From an uncultured Asticcacaulis sp. (GTDB taxonomy: Bacteria; Pseudomonadota; Alphaproteobacteria; Caulobacterales; Caulobacteraceae): a stretch of 28,051 bases of DNA. The translations under genes were made by a program, and so were the position numbers. The DNA lies in contig CAMLPZ010000018.1 of NCBI GenBank assembly GCA_946482045.1, forward strand, positions 1-28,051. Direction: 5' to 3'. Within the stretch, counting starts at the first letter, position 1. The number at the start of each line of letters is the position of its first letter. The notes under the pieces were generated by a model. It was not told the origin of the DNA. It searched no databases and saw nothing but the letters and a program-made list of their open reading frames with translations. This document shows, piece by piece, positions 14,701-21,223 of this stretch.

Positions 14701-15204
14701 ATGTACCTGCTCGACACCCCCGTCATCGCTGAACTGCGCCGCGCCAAGTCAGGCCGCGCCGACGAACACGTCACGCGCTGGGCGTCGAACGCGCCCGCCC
14801 AGAACCTGTTCATTTCGGTCATGAGCTTGCTCGAACTGGAAGGCGGCATCGCTGAGGTCCAGCGCAAGGACAAGGTCTTGGGTGCGGCCCTGCGATCATG
14901 GATCGAGGAGACCGTGCCGGCGGCGTTCGAAGGCAGGATATTGAGCGTCGACCTTGCCGTCACCAAACGGCGTGCCGCCCTGCCCTTTGCCGACGGTAAG
15001 GACCGGGATGCCTTGCTGGCCGCCACAGCCCTGACCCACGGCCTGACGCTTGTGACCCGCAGCCTGTCGGCCTACCGCTTCTCAAAAGTGAAGCTGTTCA
15101 ACCCCTGGGGCTACACGCCCGAGGACGAAGATGCCGAAGCCGACTGGCAGGACGTGTCGCGCAGCGGCCCATTGTGGCTGAAGAACCTCTTCCTGCGCTT
15201 TTAA
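14701..15204 (+). CDS. vapC: PIN-domain toxin (VapC/FitB-like)
   Basis: A 167-residue PIN ribonuclease toxin, expected to cut a tRNA or rRNA when freed from the antitoxin. Seen: MYLLDTPVIAELRRA at the N-terminus with the first catalytic Asp5, the Glu in SVMSLLELEGGI, the Asp in GKDRDALLAATALTHGLTLV, and the FitB-like ending VKLFNPW. Where relatives read TRNxxDF, this protein has TRSLSAYRF, so the usual fourth acidic residue appears lost. A 30-residue acidic tail (GYTPEDEDAEADWQ onward) follows NPW and is not usual. Start is taken as the ATG at 14701; a TTG at 14656 would extend the frame through the palindromic repeat. Its last bases overlap a convergent small gene by four bases. Activity is uncertain given the substitution. 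Confidence 0.85.
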   Translation: MYLLDTPVIAELRRAKSGRADEHVTRWASNAPAQNLFISVMSLLELEGGIAEVQRKDKVLGAALRSWIEETVPAAFEGRILSVDLAVTKRRAALPFADGKDRDALLAATALTHGLTLVTRSLSAYRFSKVKLFNPWGYTPEDEDAEADWQDVSRSGPLWLKNLFLRF

Positions 15205-15452
15205 GGCGCCTTATCGGCATTTGCCTTTTCAGCATCGAGGATCTCATCGTCGTCATCATGCACGACAACGATGCCGTCGTTAGGCATGGTATCGGATCGA
15301 ATATCGATGGCCGCGCCTGCGGCATCGCGCGGAACAGGCTCGATATCGACCGGCATGCCGCGTAAATCGGCGTTATAGCCGTCCTTCCGGAACGTCCTTT
15401 CCTGACGTTCCGAACCGTTGGAATGCGTGTCGCGCCTTGATTGCTCGTCCAT
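15201..15452 (-). CDS. Small acidic hypothetical protein, 83 residues
   Basis: Not a family I recognise. It is real in my view because the ATG at 15452 is preceded by a textbook AGGAGG seven bases away. The chain starts with a polar, basic half (DEQSRRDTHSNGSERQERTF), continues through GYNADLRGMPVDIEPVPRD and ends with a strongly acidic stretch VVVHDDDDEILDAEKANADK. There is no signal peptide, membrane segment or cysteine, so it is probably a soluble, partly disordered cytosolic protein. It is transcribed toward the toxin gene and their 3' ends overlap by four bases. The upstream glycosyltransferase gene is separated from it by an intrinsic terminator, so it should have its own promoter between about 15455 and 15545. 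Confidence 0.72.
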   Translation of the reverse strand: MDEQSRRDTHSNGSERQERTFRKDGYNADLRGMPVDIEPVPRDAAGAAIDIRSDTMPNDGIVVVHDDDDEILDAEKANADKAP

Positions 15453-15546
15453 CTGCGCCTCCTGTCATGTGTGGGCATAACAGTAGACGCCCAGACATAA
15501 GATACGGCTACAGGACTTCAGGTGTCGCGTAAGTTGGCGATAAGGC

Positions 15547-15574
15547 AAAAAAAAGCCGCGCATTGCGGCGCGGC
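15547..15574 (-). terminator. Intrinsic terminator downstream of the glycosyltransferase gene
   Basis: GCCGCGC (15555-15561) pairs with GCGCGGC (15568-15574), loop of six. Eight T residues follow on the minus strand (A-run 15547-15554). It lies about 150 bases after the glycosyltransferase stop at 15728; the stretch 15575-15727 between holds no gene I can support. Confidence 0.88.
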
Positions 15575-15727
15575 AAGTTTTACAGGGAGGAAACGCCCAG
15601 GAAGGGCAATCAGCGCGAAAGCGCCGAACAAATCCAAGATATGTTGCGCCGCAGCGAAATTCAACAGCTTTTCGGCACCCTTGTTTTCAACTCACGTTAC
15701 AATCGTCGGACAATTGTGTGAATGCGC

Positions 15728-16534
15728 TCAAGCCACGGGCCAGCGGCCCGACAGAAGGTCGCGCATGCTGCCCACGGAAGGCAGGCCGAAACGCAGGCGG
15801 ACACGCCGCTGTGGCGCGGGCCGCCGCATCAGCGACAGCAGGGCCACGTTCTGCCGGACCACCATGACCGGCGACAGGACGCGAAAGACGTCCGCCGTCA
15901 TGGTCAGCTCGGCCAATAGGCCGCGCCAGGCGCCAACCTTCTGCGCTTTCCGGATATTGAAGACGCCCGGCCAGTCGACCACCTCGACGCGCAGCCGCGC
16001 AGCCGTGATCAGGCTGTTGATGAAGACCTCGCCGCCCCAGCGCGGCAAACGCTCCATCCGGGCCAGATGCGGCCTCACCAGGTCCGCCGGAATAAGGCGC
16101 TCGCCCGAGACAAAGTCGAGGCCCAGCGCGCGATAAAGCGCCAGGCTGTTGGCGCGCAGGCTGATGCTAACCTCCGCCCTGCCGGCCATTACCGGCGCGG
16201 CGAGCGCAAAGATGTCGGCAGCCGTCAGCCCTGACAGGTCGGCATCGATAAGCATGAAGTCATCGCCTTTGGCCGCGGCCATGCCCTGGCTGAGCGCGTA
16301 GGTCTTGCCGCGATTGGCCGGATAGGAGATCAGGGTGACTTCCGGAAACGACTGCGCCAAAGCAGCTGTGCCGTCGGTCGAGCCGTCATTGACGACGATG
16401 ACTTCGGACAGCAATGGATGGCCGTCCACGGCCTTGAGAATATTGGCGATCTTGTCCGCTTCGTTATAGGCGCAGATGATGCAGGAAATACGTCTCGCCG
16501 GATAGCCGGTGTCCGGACCTTGCATGTCGCTCAT
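15728..16534 (-). CDS. Glycosyltransferase family 2 protein
   Basis: A GT-A fold glycosyltransferase of about 268 residues, probably cytosolic and using a nucleotide-sugar. Seen: the opening RISCIICAYNEADKIANIL, the nucleotide-binding EVIVVNDGSTDGT, the ANRGKTYALSQGM segment, and the metal-binding DxD-like MLIDADLSGL. No membrane helix is evident at the C-terminus, so it is not a DPM1-like membrane-anchored form. Acceptor and product are unknown; polyprenyl-phosphate or envelope glycans are possibilities only. The start is uncertain: ATGs at 16570, 16534 and 16525 all lack a strong Shine-Dalgarno; 16534 is chosen because the conserved domain follows soon after. It stands alone, divergent from the small gene at 16741, and ends in a terminator. 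Confidence 0.85.
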   Translation of the reverse strand: MSDMQGPDTGYPARRISCIICAYNEADKIANILKAVDGHPLLSEVIVVNDGSTDGTAALAQSFPEVTLISYPANRGKTYALSQGMAAAKGDDFMLIDADLSGLTAADIFALAAPVMAGRAEVSISLRANSLALYRALGLDFVSGERLIPADLVRPHLARMERLPRWGGEVFINSLITAARLRVEVVDWPGVFNIRKAQKVGAWRGLLAELTMTADVFRVLSPVMVVRQNVALLSLMRRPAPQRRVRLRFGLPSVGSMRDLLSGRWPVA

Positions 16535-16740
16535 TGGGATGCCGTTGCGCTGTTGGCCTTTTGCCGACATTCGGTTAACGCGGTACAACCGCGCAATGTG
16601 GACACGCCGCACAATGTGTCAGTTTCCTGTAAGGGCGCCGCGCCCTCTACCCGCCCTTTATGCCTTTCGCCGCCTTCCTTATCGACATCGTCATGGCCTG
16701 AGACGCACAACGACGGTCAAGTTTGACAAAGGAGGCCGTC

Positions 16741-16899
16741 ATGGCTGAGCCGGAACCGGTCAATACCCAGGACATCGATCGCGCCCGGGCGCTGAAGCAG
16801 AAGGTTGCGAACGGATTGGGCGATGGCGCCTCGCTGGTCCGCACGCCAGAGGAGGCGCGCAAGGCCGCTCTGATCCATAAGATCGAAACCGGCGGCTGA
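16741..16899 (+). CDS. Small hypothetical protein, 52 residues
   Basis: A short gene easily missed. It has an ideal AGGAGG ribosome site about seven bases before the ATG at 16741, an open frame of 52 codons, and a strong terminator directly after its TGA. The product begins MAEPEPVNTQDIDRARALKQ, is predicted to be mainly helical and soluble, and ends in RKAALIHKIETGG. It has no cysteine, signal peptide or membrane segment. I do not recognise a family. Upstream, the glycosyltransferase gene is divergent; downstream, the hemolysin III gene is convergent, so the small gene is a single transcription unit. The strong translation signals suggest an abundant protein, perhaps stress or stationary-phase related, but that is speculation. 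Confidence 0.82.
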   Translation: MAEPEPVNTQDIDRARALKQKVANGLGDGASLVRTPEEARKAALIHKIETGG

Positions 16900-16900
16900 T

Positions 16901-16947
16901 TTAGATCGGTATGATTTTAAGTAAAAAATCATACCGATCTAATTTTT
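16901..16947 (+). terminator. Strong intrinsic terminator of the 52-residue gene
   Basis: An 18-bp perfect stem: TTAGATCGGTATGATTTT (16901-16918) with its reverse complement at 16925-16942, six-base loop, then TTTTT (16943-16947). It starts one base after the TGA at 16899. Confidence 0.93.
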
Positions 16948-16955
16948 GCTTTGTC

Positions 16956-17011
16956 GCGATATTTATGGCGAAAACCCCAAAGACGCTTCTTGGCACTTTT
17001 CGCCATATCGC
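16956..17011. repeat. Bulged palindrome after the hemolysin III gene, possible third repeat member
   Basis: GCGAT (16956-16960) pairs with ATCGC (17007-17011). After a four-base bulge (16961-16964), ATGGCGAAAA (16965-16974) pairs with TTTTCGCCAT (16997-17006). The 22-base loop can form an inner CCAA/TTGG stem. The 5'-side bulge, the AAAA/TTTT top of the stem and the CAC before TTTTCG recall the element at 14650-14694, but the loop is longer, so family membership is tentative. Confidence 0.5.
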
Positions 17012-17017
17012 TCCGAG

Positions 17018-17674
17018 TCAGTGCGAAGTCGCCAGCACGACGCCGACCAGCACAGCCGCGTAATGGGTAGCGGCGCCGGCCAGGACATGGCCATGCCAGA
17101 TGGCGCGGCGGAACTTGAGCCGCTTCATCATGTAGAAGATTGTGCCGACACTATAGACCACGCCACCCGCCGCCAGCAGGATCATGGCCGGCAGAGGCAC
17201 TTCGCGGACCATCGGACGGATGGCGATGATGATCAGCCAGCCCAGCACGAGATAAAGCGGTATCCAGAAGACCTTGCCGAGGCCCGGCAACAGCAGCTTG
17301 CCCAGCATGCCGAGGCCTGCCAGCGACCAGACGGCGATACTCATGCCCCATGCCCAGCCCCCGTCAAGCGCCTGGGTCGTGAACGGCGTATAGGAGGCGG
17401 CGATCATCAAAAAAATACCGGCATGGTCGAGGCGCCGCAGGAAGGGCTGCCAGCTTGGCTTGGCGAAGTTGTAAGCCATCGAGAAGGCCAGCATGGCAAT
17501 AAAGCCCACCGCATAGACCGTTACCGCCGCCACCTGTCCCAAAAGGCCCTGGCTGACGGCAAGCCCCAGCGCCAGTCCGCCGCCGAACAGGGCAAGCGCA
17601 AGACCTACGATATGCACGACGAGGTCGGCATAGCGCGCGCCAAGGGACGGGTAATGAGCGGGAGCTTCGGTCAT
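17018..17674 (-). CDS. Hemolysin III family (YqfA/PAQR-like) membrane protein
   Basis: A 218-residue, seven-helix inner-membrane protein of the hemolysin III/PAQR family. Seen: the family's histidine and acid motifs RLDHAGIFLMIAASYTPF (about 78-95) and AIWHGHVLAGAATHYAAV near the C-terminus, which in relatives bind a metal at the membrane, and seven hydrophobic segments. Despite the name, bacterial members are not proven toxins; roles in membrane-lipid homeostasis have been proposed. Start is put at the ATG at 17674 (MTEAPAHYPSLG); a TTG at 17713 would add 13 residues without support. It is divergent from the ArsR operon; a bulged palindrome sits directly after its stop. Confidence 0.9.
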   Translation of the reverse strand: MTEAPAHYPSLGARYADLVVHIVGLALALFGGGLALGLAVSQGLLGQVAAVTVYAVGFIAMLAFSMAYNFAKPSWQPFLRRLDHAGIFLMIAASYTPFTTQALDGGWAWGMSIAVWSLAGLGMLGKLLLPGLGKVFWIPLYLVLGWLIIIAIRPMVREVPLPAMILLAAGGVVYSVGTIFYMMKRLKFRRAIWHGHVLAGAATHYAAVLVGVVLATSH

Positions 17675-17775
17675 GCCATCAATATAGTCTCGCGCCGGAG
17701 AAAACCAATTCAACTTACGTGAGCGTCAAGTAACAAAAATGTCCGTAAGGGAAGACTTTTCATTTAATAGCCCTC

Positions 17776-17832
17776 TTGACCAACTCATAACTCACGAGTT
17801 ATACATCAACTCATAACCGAGGAGTTATAAGT
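17776..17832 (+). promoter_or_regulatory. Promoter overlapped by two tandem 26-bp repeats, probable ArsR operator
   Basis: Two adjacent 26-bp repeats occupy 17781-17806 and 17807-17832. Each begins CAACTCATAAC and contains GAGTTAT at the same place, so each is an imperfect palindrome (ATAACTC/GAGTTAT in copy 1). A sigma70-like promoter TTGACC (17776-17781), 17-base spacer, TTATAC (17799-17804) is embedded in copy 1. The ribosome site GAGGAG (17819-17824) lies in copy 2, and copy 2 ends at the base before the TTG start codon. Autorepression by the ArsR product is the natural reading. Confidence 0.8.
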
Positions 17833-18159
17833 TTGATCCCGTCTGGACCGGATATCCTGTTCCGCACGCTGGGGGACCCCACCCGGCGCGCCATCTTCGA
17901 ACGGCTGTGCCGCAACGGGGAACAGACGGTCGCGGCCCTGACGGCCCAGGCCGGCGTGTCGCAGCCGGCCGTCTCGAAACATCTCGGCGTGCTGAAGGAG
18001 GCCGGACTGGTGCGTGACCGCCAGGAAGGCCGCCAGACCCATTACAGCGCCCTTCCTGGCGCACTGTCACCGCTCACCGACTGGGCGCACCAAATGACCG
18101 GCTTCTGGGAACGCCGCTTCGACGACCTGGATGACCTGCTGAAAAGGATGGACCAATGA
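17833..18159 (+). CDS. ArsR family winged-helix repressor
   Basis: A 108-residue DNA-binding regulator. The start ILFRTLGDPTRRAIFERL (8-25) and the recognition region AGVSQPAVSKHLGVLKEAGL (40-59), followed by the wing VRDRQEGRQTHYSA, are classic for ArsR/SmtB. The ELCVC metal motif is absent and there is only one cysteine (Cys26), so it is probably not an arsenic or metal sensor of the standard type. Such metal-free ArsR proteins often sit with AHSA1/SRPBCC genes, as here. The start is a TTG at 17833 with GAGGAG nine bases upstream; no ATG occurs before the domain. The stop overlaps the next start (ATGA). It heads a five-gene operon and probably represses it through the repeats covering its own promoter. 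Confidence 0.92.
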   Translation: MIPSGPDILFRTLGDPTRRAIFERLCRNGEQTVAALTAQAGVSQPAVSKHLGVLKEAGLVRDRQEGRQTHYSALPGALSPLTDWAHQMTGFWERRFDDLDDLLKRMDQ

Positions 18160-18359
18160 ACAACGGAATACGTCAATTCCACCGCTGGGTGTCGATCGTC
18201 TTCACCCTGACCGTCATGGCCAACTTCGTGGTGATGGGCCTGGGTCACCAGATCATGTGGGTGACCTATGCGCCCCTGCCGCCGCTTTTCCTGCTTCTGT
18301 TCACCGGCCTCTACATGTTCGCCCTGCCCTATTTCGCCAAGGCGCGACCAGCACGATGA
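18156..18359 (+). CDS. Small two-helix membrane protein, 67 residues
   Basis: The chain starts MNNGIRQFHRWVSIVFTLTV with one hydrophobic helix at about 12-32 and a second at about 38-60 (APLPPLFLLLFTGLYMFALP), ending in a basic tail YFAKARPAR. It is clearly an inner-membrane miniprotein; no enzyme motif is seen and no function is known to me. The start overlaps the arsR stop by four bases (ATGA), and its own stop overlaps the next start in the same way, so translation is coupled through three genes. I cannot tell whether it anchors one of the operon's soluble proteins to the membrane; that is a guess from position. Confidence 0.85.
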   Translation: MNNGIRQFHRWVSIVFTLTVMANFVVMGLGHQIMWVTYAPLPPLFLLLFTGLYMFALPYFAKARPAR

Positions 18360-18760
18360 GCACGCCCAAGCTCCTGTCAGGCGGCAATCCGCAGATCGCC
18401 AAGGGCTATGGCGACGAAAGCGTCCAAGCCTACATCGCCGCCATGCCGGAGTGGAAACGCGAGATCGGCCACCGCATGGACGCGATCATAGGCGATGTGG
18501 TCCCCGGCGTGAAAAAGGCGGTGAAATGGAACACGCCCTTCTATGGCCTGGAAGACGACCTATGGTTCGTCTCATTCCATTGCTTCACCAAATATATCAA
18601 GGTGACCTTTTTCCAGGGCGCGTCGCTTGTACCGGTGCCGAAAGGCAAGTCGAAATACCCGGCGGTGCACTATTACGATATCCACGAAGGCCAGTTCGAC
18701 GAGGCGCAGTTCGCCGACTGGATCAAACAGGCCAGCCAGTTGCCTGGCGAGAAGATGTGA
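18356..18760 (+). CDS. DUF1801 domain protein, first copy
   Basis: A 134-residue soluble protein with a DUF1801 (YdhG-like) fold. Seen: helix MPEWKREIGHRMDAII (about 30-45), the family core VKWNTPFYGLEDDLWFVSF, then KYIKVTFFQGASLVP and a C-terminal helix DEAQFADWIKQASQLPG. The ATG at 18356 overlaps the previous stop (ATGA), so this start is firm; frames extending upstream are artefacts. The DUF1801 fold has no established catalytic role, though members are often located near SRPBCC and ArsR genes. A second, diverged copy follows after 9 bp. Both keep a KW-x-x-P core and a VK-x-TF-x-x-GASL strand, suggesting an old duplication. Confidence 0.9.
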   Translation: MSTPKLLSGGNPQIAKGYGDESVQAYIAAMPEWKREIGHRMDAIIGDVVPGVKKAVKWNTPFYGLEDDLWFVSFHCFTKYIKVTFFQGASLVPVPKGKSKYPAVHYYDIHEGQFDEAQFADWIKQASQLPGEKM

Positions 18761-18769
18761 GACCAAGCC

Positions 18770-19183
18770 ATGAAGAAACCCGTTCCCGGCCGTGACCACC
18801 TGAGCGTTCCCGAAAAAATCGACGCGGCCATCGCCGACCTGACCGACTGGCGGGGCGAGACTTTGGCGCGGGTGCGCGCGCTGATCCACGAGGCCGATGC
18901 CGAAGTGGTCGAGGAATGGAAGTGGGGTATTCCCGTCTGGTCGCACGACGGCATTATCTGCACCGGCGAGACCTACAAGGCTGCCGTAAAGACAACCTTC
19001 CCCAAGGGGGCCTCGCTCCAAGACCCGGCAGGCCTGTTCAATTCCAGCCTGGAAGGCAATGCCCGCCGCGCCATCGACTTCAAGCAGGGTGAAGTCATCA
19101 ACGCCGACGCCTTCAAGGCGCTGATCCGTGCCGCAGTGGCGTTCAATGCCGGCACGCCCGCCGCCAAGAAGAAAAGCAAATGA
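18770..19183 (+). CDS. DUF1801 domain protein, second copy
   Basis: A 137-residue relative of the preceding gene's product: helix DWRGETLARVRALIHEADAE, core VVEEWKWGIPVWSHDGIIC, and strand AAVKTTFPKGASLQDPAG, then a basic C-terminal tail AAKKKSK. It adds a longer N-terminal part and has one cysteine in the core. The ATG at 18770 is nine bases after the previous stop, with only a weak GAGACC upstream, so it may depend on ribosomes arriving from the gene before. Its stop overlaps the next gene by four bases. Function unknown; a scaffold or ligand-binding role is inference only. Confidence 0.9.
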   Translation: MKKPVPGRDHLSVPEKIDAAIADLTDWRGETLARVRALIHEADAEVVEEWKWGIPVWSHDGIICTGETYKAAVKTTFPKGASLQDPAGLFNSSLEGNARRAIDFKQGEVINADAFKALIRAAVAFNAGTPAAKKKSK

Positions 19184-19599
19184 CCGAATCAAAGACCGTC
19201 ACCGTCGAACGCGAGTTCCCGCATCCGCCGGAGCGTCTGTGGCGCGCCCTAACCCAGCCCCACCTGATGGAGGAATGGCTGATGAAGAACGATTTCCAGC
19301 CGCGCCTGGGCCACCGTTTCAACCTGCGCGGCGACTGGGGTGGCGTGCTCGACTGCGAGGTGCTGGCCATCGAGCCCGGCAAGACCCTGTCCTATACCTG
19401 GAACTACGTCCACGACGATCCGGCCTATAATCTCGACAGTGTGGTGACTTTTACGCTCACGCCGACGGCCACCGGCACGCATTTGCGCGTCGAACAGGCT
19501 GGCTTCAGGCCGCACCAGGCACAGGCCTTCGGCGGCGCCATGCACGGCTGGCGGCAAAAGCTCGATAAACTGGCGGAGATCACGGCCCGCGACAACTAA
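19180..19599 (+). CDS. AHSA1/SRPBCC domain protein
   Basis: A 139-residue SRPBCC-fold protein of the Aha1-C (AHSA1, COG3832) group. Seen: the opening VTVEREFPHPPERLWRALTQ then PHLMEEWLM, the RFNLRGDWGGVLDCEVLAIE strand pair, KTLSYTWNY, and the closing helix AMHGWRQKLDKLAEITARDN. The fold makes a deep hydrophobic cavity for a small apolar ligand; ligand unknown. Start ATG at 19180 overlaps the previous stop (ATGA). It is the last gene of the operon; no terminator is visible in 19600-19720. ArsR plus AHSA1 pairs are very common in bacteria and none of their ligands is securely established, to my knowledge. Confidence 0.92.
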   Translation: MTESKTVTVEREFPHPPERLWRALTQPHLMEEWLMKNDFQPRLGHRFNLRGDWGGVLDCEVLAIEPGKTLSYTWNYVHDDPAYNLDSVVTFTLTPTATGTHLRVEQAGFRPHQAQAFGGAMHGWRQKLDKLAEITARDN

Positions 19600-19726
19600 A
19601 CGGCGTCGGGCTCACAGTTCTTATCTGGGGCTGAACCTATAAATTACAAGAATTGCTCGCACAGATTCTTTCCCTTAAATAACAAAGCCTTACGCAAAAG
19701 AGCTTTATCCGTACAGGGAGATGAAA

Positions 19727-21220
19727 ATGGGTGAGCACGCGGTACTGATCGCTGGCGCGGGTCCGACGGGCCTGATGCTGGCGGGCGAACTGGCCCTGGC
19801 CGGAGTAGATGTCGCCATTGTCGAGCGCCGTCCTGACCAGACGCTTATTGGTTCGCGCGCCGGAGGCCTAAGCGCGCGCACGCTCGAAGTGCTCGACCAA
19901 CGCGGCATTGTCGACCGTTTCCTGAAGGAAGGCCAGGTCGCCCAGGTCACGGGCTTTGCCGTTACGCGCCTCGACATCAGCGATTTTCCAACGCGGCACA
20001 ATTACGGGCTGGCGCTCAGGCAAAAACATATCGAACACATTCTCGCCGGCTGGGTCGAAGAGCTGAGGGTGCCGGTCTATCGCGGCCGCAACGTTACAGG
20101 CTTTTCCCAGGACGAGTCCGGCGTCACCGTCGCCTTGTCCGACGGCGGATCTTTGCGCGCCAGCTATCTTGTCGGCTGCGACGGCGGCCGCAGTGTGATC
20201 CGCAAAGCCGCCGGCATCGCCTTTCCCGGCTGGGAGGCGACGGTGAGCAATATCCTGGCCGAGGCCGAAATGCGCGAAGAGCCGCCGCTCGGCGTCCACC
20301 GCACGGCCTGGGGCATGCACGCATTCGGCCGGGAAAACTATGAAATCCGCGACGGAAAGATCATCTTCGCCACGGATGGCCCCGTCAACATCATGGTGAC
20401 GGAAAGGACGCCAGGCGCCACGACCGAGCCAACGCTCGAAGACTTGCGCGAGGCCCTCGTTGCCGCCTGCGGCACGGACTACGGCATCCATAACCTGACC
20501 TGGATTTCGCGCTTCACCGACATGTCGCGGCAGGCCGAGACCTATCGCCAGGGCCGGGTCCTGCTCGCCGGCGACGCGGCGCATGTCCACTCCCCGGTTG
20601 GCGGCCAGGGTCTCAATACCGGCGTGCAGGACGCAGTCAACCTGGGCTGGAAACTGGCCCAAGTGGTGAAAGGCTCTTCCCCCGAAAGCTTGCTCGACAC
20701 CTATCAAGCCGAACGTCATCCGGTGGCCGCGCGCGTCCTCCGCACGACCATGGCGCAGGTGGCCCTGCAACGGACCGATGACCGTACCGAGGCCCTGCGC
20801 GATATTGTAACCGATTGGCTTGGCATGGACATTCTACGCAAGCAGGTGGCCGCCGAAATGTCGGGCTTGAGCATCCGCTACGACCTCGGCGACGGCCATC
20901 CTCTGCTTGGCCGGCGCATGCCCGATCTCGATCTTGCCTTGCCGGAAGGCGTTACGCGCGTCTACACGCTGCTGCACGCCGCGCAGCCTGTCTTGCTGGA
21001 CTTCAGCGGGGCCGGGAGGCTAGATATCACGCCGTGGTCGGCCCGCGCCAGGCACGTTCACGCGCAATACGACGGGCTATGGGAATTGCCGGCCATCGGA
21101 ACCGTCGCGGCACCGGACGCCGTGCTGATCCGCCCCGATGGCCACGTGGCGTGGGCAGGCGGCGAAGGCGGCGACGGCCTTCAGGCGGTGATGACTGCCT
21201 GGTTCGGAGCGCCCCGTTAG
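19727..21220 (+). CDS. FAD-dependent aromatic monooxygenase (PheA/TfdB, rifampicin-monooxygenase-like)
   Basis: A 497-residue class A flavoprotein monooxygenase using NAD(P)H and O2 to hydroxylate an aromatic substrate. Seen: FAD-binding GAGPTGLMLAGELALAG at 10-26, SRAGGLSARTLEVLDQRGI at 43-61, the DG motif VGCDGGRSVIRKAAG at 149-163, and the GD motif GRVLLAGDAAHVHSPVGGQG (276-295) followed by LNTGVQDAVNLGWKLA. The C-terminal region (about 390-497) is a thioredoxin-like domain ending RPDGHVAWAGG. Rifampicin and tetracycline-type oxygenases look similar, but substrate cannot be named. Start: ATG at 19727 favoured because GGGAG (19716-19720) is well placed; ATG 19721 is closer than usual. It converges with the next gene, stops only three bases apart. 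Confidence 0.92.
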   Translation: MGEHAVLIAGAGPTGLMLAGELALAGVDVAIVERRPDQTLIGSRAGGLSARTLEVLDQRGIVDRFLKEGQVAQVTGFAVTRLDISDFPTRHNYGLALRQKHIEHILAGWVEELRVPVYRGRNVTGFSQDESGVTVALSDGGSLRASYLVGCDGGRSVIRKAAGIAFPGWEATVSNILAEAEMREEPPLGVHRTAWGMHAFGRENYEIRDGKIIFATDGPVNIMVTERTPGATTEPTLEDLREALVAACGTDYGIHNLTWISRFTDMSRQAETYRQGRVLLAGDAAHVHSPVGGQGLNTGVQDAVNLGWKLAQVVKGSSPESLLDTYQAERHPVAARVLRTTMAQVALQRTDDRTEALRDIVTDWLGMDILRKQVAAEMSGLSIRYDLGDGHPLLGRRMPDLDLALPEGVTRVYTLLHAAQPVLLDFSGAGRLDITPWSARARHVHAQYDGLWELPAIGTVAAPDAVLIRPDGHVAWAGGEGGDGLQAVMTAWFGAPR

Positions 21221-21223
21221 GCG

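Noticed and set aside
15575..15727. Possible small hydrophobic reading frame on the minus strand
   Set aside because: A frame containing helix-like text exists but has no ATG or GTG start and no ribosome site, and would run into the terminator.
17781..17832. Two tandem 26-bp repeats considered as a degenerate CRISPR
   Set aside because: They touch without a spacer, are internally palindromic, and sit on a promoter, which fits an operator.
19600..19726. Promoter for the FAD monooxygenase (TTGCTC with TTAAAT)
   Set aside because: Only about half of each hexamer matches consensus; too weak to annotate.
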